Of a DNA stretch of 64,000 bases, positions 21,996-31,778 are shown one piece after another. The notes beneath the pieces were generated by a model. It ran no database searches and was not told where the DNA came from. It was given only the letters and a program-made list of their open reading frames with translations. The position numbers and the translations under genes are program-made. This DNA comes from Allium sativum (Eukaryota > Streptophyta > Magnoliopsida > Asparagales > Amaryllidaceae). Each line of letters opens with the position of its first letter. The first letter of the stretch is position 1. The stretch lies in the NCBI GenBank assembly GCA_030737875.1, contig CM060926.1, positions 162,389,579 to 162,453,578 of the forward strand, written 5' to 3'.

Positions 21996-22859
21996 ATATC
22001 ATCATGTTTCTCTCATCTCTCCCTCCGACAGTCACCTCAGTTTGATCCAATATCAACTTTTTTGTATCTCGAAGAAAAACTATCCATCGTAGCAGCCTTG
22101 CTTTCCATCATGGAGTCACCACCGCTGAATAATGAAACACTGCATGGAAGCACCACGTCTTTCTTCACACCAAAGCCACTGATCGAAGAGCCACCATATT
22201 AAAATCACTATTTAACGAGCCATCATATCTCGCTCCTCAAAGCCGCACCAACATCCATGTCAAATTAGCCAAAGTTACCAATAATAATAGTATCCAATAT
22301 AGACCACTCCATAGTAATCAATAATGACTACTCAGATCATGTATTTAACCGAAATTGATTAAATACACACCTAATGAAAACATCCTACATTTAATGCGAA
22401 ACCCAACCCATCACCAAATTCATCCTCAGTCTTAAGACCTGCCATCAAGCTCCAGTAACGCTCCATCTTTGAATTTGTTGCCAAGCTCGAATGTTGCTTC
22501 ATCGTCGAATCCATCCATGCGCTCTAAAGCTCTTTCGTGAATTTATCTCATTCGTTTGAGTCTATCATCTTGTGCATCCAATTAGTATGCATCAGCTTAT
22601 GTGTTTGATCGATAAGCACCAAACTCTTACAAACAAGATTTCCCAAATACTAGATTGTCTACATATAGCATTTTGAACTTAAACTATGCAAACAATTCAA
22701 CCATGCAACCAATAAACATATAAATTTCTAAACTAGCATACAACATTTCATAAGAGCATCAATAAATTAAATAGAACTTATATATAGCAGTCAAAGTGAG
22801 AAAAGTGTAAAAATGACCTAAATCTAACAGTGTGGTCGAAATATGCGTAATAGTGCACA
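21996..22859. other. Unassigned repeat-like DNA
   Basis: No open frame, RNA gene or clear repeat edge was found. Base composition and short CAACCATGCAACC-type phrases resemble retroelement debris. Confidence 0.3.
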
Positions 22860-24181
22860 AATAGGTAAAAATGTGATATTCAGGTTAAAACTACTCGAAT
22901 CACTTTCAAATCTTTTTATCTATATTTATTTGTTTCAACTATCCTATTAATTACGTTTTATTATTAAAAATCACTTTAAAACGTCAAATTACACCAGTAT
23001 ACAAATACAGTTCAATGGAAGACAATATCACTCATCTCAACCGAATCTGCCCAAGCTACTCCACAGCGTAGAACTCACTAATACGAGTACAATGAAAGAA
23101 ACGACGTCATAATCCGACCTCGTATGCAAAATATACAAAAAAAAATAAGTCTGTAGACTAACTTAGTATAATTTAATGACTTAATTAAATAGTTGATACA
23201 CTGATTACTTTATAACCCTTCTTCCCCAACTCAATGTACTGTGCGTGCATATGGCAGTAATAGAACCGAAATCCCTGTGCGTCAATCGCAAGTGATACGA
23301 AGCTACGCTCCGCGAAACCCAAATCCTCGTGTGTCAATCGCAAATGATACGAAGCTAAGCTCCGCGAAACCCAAATTTGATCACGTTGTTACACTCCTCG
23401 CCTAAAGTCGACTTGCGCATGTCTAAGTATCCAATCCCAATGCCTCCAATAATTCGTGACCTACAGCCAAGGCTTTGGTCTCCAAAATCTCACGCATGCA
23501 AAGAGGGGATCAGACCCCTTCCACTTGATGTGAGAAGGTGCCAAACACTACAAGAAACATCGTTGTATCGTCGGTTTCACCCGAAACCGATCTGTCGGCC
23601 GATAGAATCGAACCACAACTCGGCCCTCGAAATAGCCAACTGCTCTAATGAAGAACGCACCTAACAACGAGTGTATAGATGCAAAGCTCTTCTTAATACG
23701 AGTGTAACGCCATTCGTTTGAGGTTTCTTTGTTGAGAGACTCGCTTGATTTTGATTTTGGAATCAAAGTTGAAATGGCGGCTTGCTTCAATAAAACAGTA
23801 AGAAAAAATAGGAAGGGGATGAAAACAGGTTGGGCTTTGGAAAAAAGGGATAAGGGTTTAATTTACTAATTTATTCGAATGTCTTTAATTTCAAATTGAA
23901 ATTGAATGCGTGTTTTAATTCGTTGTGATCAAACGACACATCCAATCGTTATGAAACTTGACGGCGCGTATCACTTTAATGGTACAGTCTGTTTTGACTA
24001 TTAATAGTCCGAATTCGAAATATAGCGATTTATATACTTTTTATTCACGTAACGAACCATCCGGATTCAATAGAAGTGGTATTGGGTCTTGATTCGATCG
24101 TATGGAATGTCAAATTTGGAACCATCAATTAATTAACGATTAATATTTAAATATCCAATCGTTAAACTAGGGATCGTTGCA
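22860..24181 (-). repeat. Probable minus-oriented LTR-like repeat, left edge uncertain
   Basis: The reverse complement of the right edge begins TGCAACGATCCCTAG, close to the TGTAACGATCC-style starts of the other LTR families here. The sequence then follows the same plan: AT-rich U3-like part, pyrimidine-rich leader, R-like part. ATAGG flanks both 22861 and 24182, but the left inner edge lacks TG, so this target duplication may be chance. A 52-base tandem pair lies at about 23270-23376. Confidence 0.4.
23270..23376. repeat. 52-base tandem duplication
   Basis: GTCAATCGCAAGTGATACGA at 23281 and its near copy at 23333 are 52 bases apart. Both are followed by AGCT(A)CGCTCCGCGAAACCC-type sequence. 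Confidence 0.85.
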
Positions 24182-24807
24182 ATAGGATTTGGAGGTGGAA
24201 GATGAACAACATCATTTGACCATGGCTATGAAAATTTGAGCATAACAACTATGTCTAACAATCTCACCTTTTTAGGCCTCTTCCGAATAAGATTAAAATT
24301 AGAATAATAATAAAAGTGGTACACTCACTATAAAAAAGGCTTGCTTTGCCAAAAAAAATTAAAAAATAAAATAAATAATCTCGCTTTTCCTCCATTCTTG
24401 TTCTTGCTACCTTTATATAAGGGATCTGAACCACACAGCTTGAATCTAGGTGTATTGATACTAGCACTGATTGTTCAAACTATGGATACTACCCCCCCCC
24501 CCCACCCCCCCACACACACACATAGAGATACACACACGCTTTGAAGTTATGTAAGAAGTCCAAAACCTTGTTCACTCAAAGTTCGTATATCAGGATTCCT
24601 TTTGAAGTGTATTTTTATACATGAATTGAAAATCGTTTGCTCTTCTTCGCTCCAAGCCGTCTAATACACACTCGATTGGAATGGGATTGTTGTAAGTCAA
24701 GGCATTTGAACACGAAGTGCATCTATGGCCTAACCACCACAATCAATACTTGAGCACATCTTTTTTGATGCGATGATAGTGGATTGTTTAAGATTTAACT
24801 GGAATAA
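24182..24807. other. Unassigned spacer with poly-C and CA tract
   Basis: No gene is seen. A run of 12 C, then A, then 7 C, runs into (AC)n at 24492-24521. The rest is unremarkable AT-rich DNA. Confidence 0.5.
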
Positions 24808-25104
24808 GAGCATCTCCAACCCAACTTATGAATAAATAAAACTAGCTTCTACAATAAAATTTAAATTTACTCTTCAATACAAATATTTAAAAACATTCAA
24901 TTTTGCACATGTGTCATTTTATGAATGTTTCAAAATTAAATAAGTAAAAACTAGTGGTACTTACTTATTCACATTGTGAATCACAATGTCTAGAAGTATA
25001 CATTCCAATTCACAATGTCTAACAAAAAACATGCCATGTCATATTCTACATTCTAATTAATTTAGCACTGGAGATTACAAATTAAACATTGATTGGAGAT
25101 GCTC
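24808..25104. mobile_element. PIF/Harbinger-type MITE
   Basis: The ends are GAGCATCTCCAA and its exact reverse complement TTGGAGATGCTC, flanked by TAA on both sides (24805-24807 and 25105-25107). A 3-base TWA duplication with this terminal repeat is typical of Tourist-like MITEs in plants. The interior of about 297 bases is non-coding. Confidence 0.85.
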
Positions 25105-25800
25105 TAAGAAAAAAAGGAAGTCTCTAGTAATCGTAGAAAGCCGTTGAAGTAGAAGAAAAACTAAAAGGGAATCTAATACTAAAATTATAGTGAAGGAAAA
25201 CTAAAAATTACCATAACTAAAAAAAATATTGTAATGAAGATTAACGAAATATACATTAAGAAAGACAAAAGAAATTTACAGGTTGGACAAAAAGACATCT
25301 ATAAAATTAGAAAAAGGATATCATTCAAATAATAACATTCCTCCACAGCAGCCTTAGAACAATTAAACTACTGGTACGATCTGAACGGATATCAATCGAT
25401 TTTATTTTTATTTAAAAACAATACTAGAGGTTTACTGTTAACTAAAGTTTTGATTGCTCAAGTAGATTCCACCAATCAAAATCAAACGGTTCAATAAAAA
25501 AACATTTGTACGGGCGACCAATAGTACAAAAGAACAGAAAACAGGCCACAATATCTTATCTGCATCTTCGAGTTTCGAGTTGTAATCAGCTCAGACTAAA
25601 AGTTAAACCTACAGAATAATATTGTTAATACCATAAACGCTCATGCCAAAGACCACAAGCGCAAGTATTAAACTACATAATTATCATGTTTATACAAATA
25701 TCTCGGGCTTTAGAAAGAGTTTCGTCATGAAATCAATCAAAGACAGCAGACTTTAAAAAAGATAATGCTTCACTGAAGGACACCAATATAGTCGGGCAAG
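25105..25800. other. 3' flank of NRPB4
   Basis: This is non-coding and AT-rich and includes the likely 3' untranslated region of NRPB4 just below 25801 on the minus strand. No firm polyadenylation signal could be singled out. Confidence 0.45.
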
Positions 25801-28346
25801 CTACTCGAATTTCTTGATGAGAGAAAGATCATTCAGCATTTTTTCAATTGCATCATCATCTAGTCCTCGGGCTTTAGACTGCATATGATTATAATACACA
25901 TATAATACTTACAACTGACATCATATGCATGGCATATTTTTACAACTCCATAGGAGAGCAGTGAAATATCACTACTAAAAATGGATTGCCCAAAAAATTG
26001 GGCAGTGTTTGGCTAAAAATGCATTCGGTGTTTTGCGTTTTCATTATACACGTCGAATGACATGGGAGAGGATGATCATTATGATCGTTTCATCGGGAGA
26101 AAGAGGGAGAGGGGGTGTTGGTAAGAGAGAATATAGATAATTGTTCTTAAACGATGGAAAACAAGAAAATGATCATTTCCAATCTTACATATAAAATCCA
26201 TCTTCTGAAATGCACAATTTTCAATCATTTCCGCTTCTTCCGTGTATTTCAATATAAAGGATTGAAAACGCAAAACACCAAATTCGAGTTTGAAACAAAA
26301 CGTTGTCTTAGTTCTTATTCTTAGCCGGTGCATAAGATTATTTTGTACTTCTCAGTTTGCTACTTAGAAACCCAAAGCCAGTAATGAGAAAGGTAGTTGA
26401 AAGAATCTCAGGCTTCTAAGTTTTGTTAATATACCAATGGACAAAGTCATTTTTACACTTTAGGTGGGAACAGCATGAATATATCCAAGTTAAAAATAAA
26501 TAAAAAATGGTTCAATATTTTTTTATGGCTAGGCAAGCAGTAATAGTCTAATAGACACTAAAATCACTCCTTATATCACCACATTCATATCAACATAACT
26601 TGACAACTCAAGGCAATTAAACTTTTTTACAAAACGTCGATCCTAACTAGTTAAAACTTTAACAAACATAGAAATGACTCTCTAACAAGTACTCAAAGGG
26701 TTATTAAATTTCACTTCCTAGTTGAAATGTGCTGATATCCTATGTACAACAACAAAAGTGGCAATTTAGCCTCTAATACAGACAATTATGCCAGAATTTG
26801 CAGCCTTGCAGGCAAATAATATTTGTGCAGATGAATGACAAACATTCCAATCATCTGTCACCAAGTAGTGCAAGGCTAATATATATGATATGATTTTTTT
26901 TTTCTAATTTGCAAATAAACCATTGAAAATGCAAGCTTACAATTAAAATTGGTTAGTCACCTGAAACATATGTTGATCACAGTGATACTAGAAGCCGCTT
27001 AAGAAATTAGATAAATACAGAAACATATACTAATTTTACCTTAATAGAAGGGACCATAGCAACAGCTTCATCCACTGTTTCTGGACACAGATTTCCAATC
27101 ACGACAAGCTAACAAAATATAAATGTTATCTTAAATATCATTAAGAAACAAAATAAAATTCAACTGGACTCCTACATTTTTTTTACACATACCTCAAATT
27201 CAGTTAATTGGTATCTGCTCAAGACTCTAGCTTACAGTTAAAGAATTTTAAATGACAGATCAAAATTAGGTATACAAAATTTACATAAATATTTTGCAGG
27301 ATACTCTCGAACTTGAGTTACAGCATCATTATTTTTGAAGCGACTAAATCGCTTGACATACTGGTGCGACTTCTCAAATACCCTGCATAAGCAAAAAATA
27401 AGTAGTTAGAAACATAACTTCCTAATTATATTTTACTCAACAAAGTAGATTTGTATTAATCACATACTGAGAGATTTGGCTTGAAGGGTCATCAGAAAAT
27501 TGCTGAAGTTGCTCTAACTTTTTGTCAAGAATTCTTGCAACTTCACCATTCATAAGACATTTCGCCTTTAGAAACTCTGTAATAATACAATTCACACCCA
27601 AAAAAAAAAAGGAACAAGTTATAAATTAAGCAGATACATATTTCCTTGGTCAATGAGATTTACAGATTAAAATATTGAGATACTTCTAGACGTTTCTGTA
27701 TAACAAAGACTAGCTATATACCTAAATTATGCTTCAAGCCCACAGCTATGATTAATATAAACTGGTCATTATATTAAATCTTATTCTTATGTATAACAAA
27801 GGGATCAATCACGACGCCTTGCCCAAAAAAAGGGATCAATCATGACCTTTCTAGCCATCTAACAAATCAATTTCTTTTCATTTCAGTAAACTGTTGTCAC
27901 TAATTTTTCGTTGTGAACCAGAACAGCTAGAAGCTAACAGCTTTACATAGCACACAGCAATTAAGGATATGTTCATATTTTTTCTACAACATTGTAAACT
28001 GAGACAAGCACCATTGTCCAAACTGGTTAAGACACCCGGCCATGGTGCAAGAGGTAATGGGTTCAATTTCTTCCATGCAGGATCTAACCCACTTGGTATG
28101 TAGTATGTAATATACTACCTAAAACTCGTATATAAAATACCCAACTCTTTTAATAAAACAAAGAATATACACACACACACACACATAATATTGCTAACTC
28201 CATTTACAAAACTAAAGTGTCTGAGAGTTTGCAATCTTGAACATAGCTACTGAATGCTTCATAAGATATTAACCTCAGGTAAAAGGAAATTACAATATCC
28301 ACAAACTACTTTAGCCAGGTAAAGTTTCAAGTCTTTTAATAAAACA

Positions 28347-28381
<35 letters not shown>

Positions 28382-28880
28382 ATATTGCTAACTCCATTTA
28401 CAAGACTAAAGTGCTCGACCCAATAATTGTAGACGTGACTGAGAGTTTGCAATCTTGAACATAGCTACTGAATGCTTCATAAGATATTAACCTCAGGTAA
28501 AAGGAAATTATAATATCCATGAACTACTTTAGTCAGGTAAAATTTCATGCGTAAGCACATTCACTGATTCTATTTTCAGTATGTGAAAGTTGTATCCGAA
28601 AGTTCCAAGAAGAATATTCCCTTCTATTACTTTTAAGATAATATAAGAACACTTTTCAAAAATGAGGTCCTGAGATTTTAAGTATCTCATATTCCTCTTC
28701 TAAACCATTTTTGAAAAACAAGAACATTTTGAACTGTATGAGTTTTCTCTCATTAGTAATTAAAAAATATCAATCACATTTTACAAGTGCTCTAAAATAA
28801 TCTGATAATTCTCTTTGCTTCTCTTTACACGACTTGGTCAAACACGATGGAAGACGAGCCTAAACAATCATTTATTACAC

Positions 28881-28926
<46 letters not shown>

Positions 28927-31022
28927 TCATTGAGAAAGGTTCCCTTGAAGTAAAGAAGTCATTTTTCATCTTCTCGTTGTTTATTAGTAACAGTCATTTC
29001 AATTTGTATATGTTGAAAATTTTAGCCAAGCCACAACGACATTATTTGAATGGAAAATCCGATTATATAATCCCCTTATTTAAAATCTCATTCGTAACTA
29101 CACATAAATTGCTGTAACTGGTTTAGCTTTAAAGTAAATAATTCCACCAACTTCTTTTCTTTCACAAGTCAAGGAATTGAACAACTGCGACTTTGAAGGA
29201 TCTTTTCAATTCTCACATCATTCAACATGTCTACACTCTTTCATCCTATGAAACAAAGTGCTACTCATTCCAAAATCTATAATATCACGTGATAACCAAA
29301 ATGCCTCATTTTATGTGACGTTCTTGTGCCTATAAGTAACTTCCCCATAAAATTTTCTATGTTGCTGGCTGCACATAATCAATCAAGCTAGAAATGCAAA
29401 GCAGTATACTAACTGCAATTTTTTCATCATATTATGCAATGAAAAATCTCTTGCTACATCCTATTACCTACAATACACATGATGGATTCCTCATATATAT
29501 ACAACTCACATAGAACAACTGAACGATTTCCACTATCGTAATGACTAACAATGCCTGTAACTTACCAACCAATATTTACTGCTGCCATATAATTTACCAT
29601 TGTTAACTCAAAACCATTCCACTAATTATTATAACCCTTCAAAACCCATTGATAAATTTATAATTCACACTCTCTGGCGTCAATCCATTCTTGTACAATC
29701 TTAAAATATTTGTATGACAAGTTGCCCCTTTTCTACCAAATAAACTAATAAAACCATAAAAGACTAAAATATCCAGAATAAGACAATAACCCCCCTTCTT
29801 GTCATATATTATCAGCACATATCCCTTACATTGCAGACTTATACCCACTTACACTCCAGATTTATACCCACCTAAATGTTCAGCTCACCATTCCATCTTA
29901 CCAACCAGACCTCACCCACTATATTTGCCACCCCACGAAATCCATCGTAAGACAAATTTTGCAAAATTAACACATTAGCACATTCAGTTTTGATTTCCAG
30001 TACAACATTTGACAACAAATCATAATCATCACTTCTTTCTAACCTTCACCCATCCAGTAATATTACTCTTTAAGACATATCGTATGCCTAAGGCACAGAA
30101 AGGTCACAAGCAGTTCTGCTTTTTGGAAGCTAATACACTCGAGCTGTTCAAGGCACCCAAAAAGCGCGTCTTTCGCTATGGCGGCTAAACCCTAAGGTAC
30201 CTAACAAGTTCAATTAGAGTTAGGTTCTCAACCCAAAACTAAGTCAAAAGTTAAGCGATTTCAATTTTGAAAGCAATAAAAAAAACTCTACAACAAATCT
30301 AGCTCCAAGCCATCCTCCACGCCATCGTTGCTCCAAGCCGCCACCGTCGCAAACTCCTGCCCACCATTATCGCCACGGTTATAGCTCCTACTGTCATGTT
30401 TTCTCAACTAAGTTTTTTTTTCCCTTGTGTATTTAGCTAGGTTAAGTAAAATTTATGTTGGAATTTAAAGTAATTAGTGTTTAAAAGTTGTAGTTAGATT
30501 TAAACTTTTTAATTAAGTTAAATTTAAGTTAGTAATTAAAAGTAATTAGTTTAATTTTTAACTTCAATTTTAGATTCAATCTAACGTTTAGTTAAATTTA
30601 ATTCAAAGCTTAATTAATGTCTATTCAGTTTTGATTTTAATTTGTGATTTCAGTCAGTTTTAGAGCATCTTCAATGCAGAAGTAAACTATTGTCTTGTAA
30701 ATCCTGTGTCAAGGACCTTTCCACAATGTGAAGTACACTTAACAACATCATCTACATATTTCCTCCAATGCTCAACATGCTAAAACAACTTTTGCATACA
30801 TGTTAGCTATTCTATGGATAAAGAAAATTTGTCTTTTACAATAATAGAATAATCTATGAATTAATATGTTAAATTACTTAATGATTGATGATGTCTGGCA
30901 TACTAGACATTGTGATGTTCAATGTCCAAAACTAGATATTATACTTCACAATGTCCTTTTCAATTTATAATTAACATTTGCATTAGAGAAGAAATTTTTG
31001 ACAATTTTATGAGGTGGCTTAA

Positions 31023-31113
<91 letters not shown>

Positions 31114-31198
31114 GAGTGTTTCGGGGCACCCCTGCAGTATAGTGAGCTACACAAATCCAAATCAAATAAAAATTTGTAGATGTTCAAATCCATAATCC

Positions 31199-31230
<32 letters not shown>

Positions 31231-31712
31231 ATATATAATCATCTATCTTAAATTTGAGCTCGTTCCGACAGCTGTAGAATAATACATTTGATATTTAAAT
31301 TTAACGATTTGAATAAATGTCTGAACGGTGAGTAATTGAGCTAAGATTTTGAAAATGTTACGAATGTTGAAACGAGCTCAAATTTTGAGTAGATGATAAT
31401 ATGTATGTGGATTAAACATCTACAATTTTTTGTTGGATTTGGACTAGTATTGCTCAACATACAGCAGGAATGCTGTAAAACAGCGGTGCCTCGAAACGCT
31501 CCTCATATATATATATATATATATATAGGAAAGTCTATTTAGACACAAAAAGTCTATTTAGACACAACTTTGATTCAATTGGTAACACAATTGATTTGCA
31601 CCATTGGATTACCCCATGAATTTCACTCTTCCCTTTTTTTAAAAAAAAAAAATCAATGGTCTACACTCTCTGTCTTTCTTTTTGTGTTCAATTTTGTGTT
31701 CAAATAGCCGGC

Positions 31713-31778
<66 letters not shown>

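Noticed and set aside
22861..24186. ATAGG as a confirmed target duplication of an LTR
   Set aside because: The inner left edge lacks TG and does not resemble the other LTR edges; a 5-base match may be chance.
30170..30420. A host gene leader or exon
   Set aside because: CTATGGCGGCTAAACCC looks gene-like but closes at once and no continuing exon is seen; it lies within NRPB4 intron 1.
30922..31193. Frames through TA and GA repeats on both strands
   Set aside because: Low-complexity YIYI and RERE translations of microsatellites.
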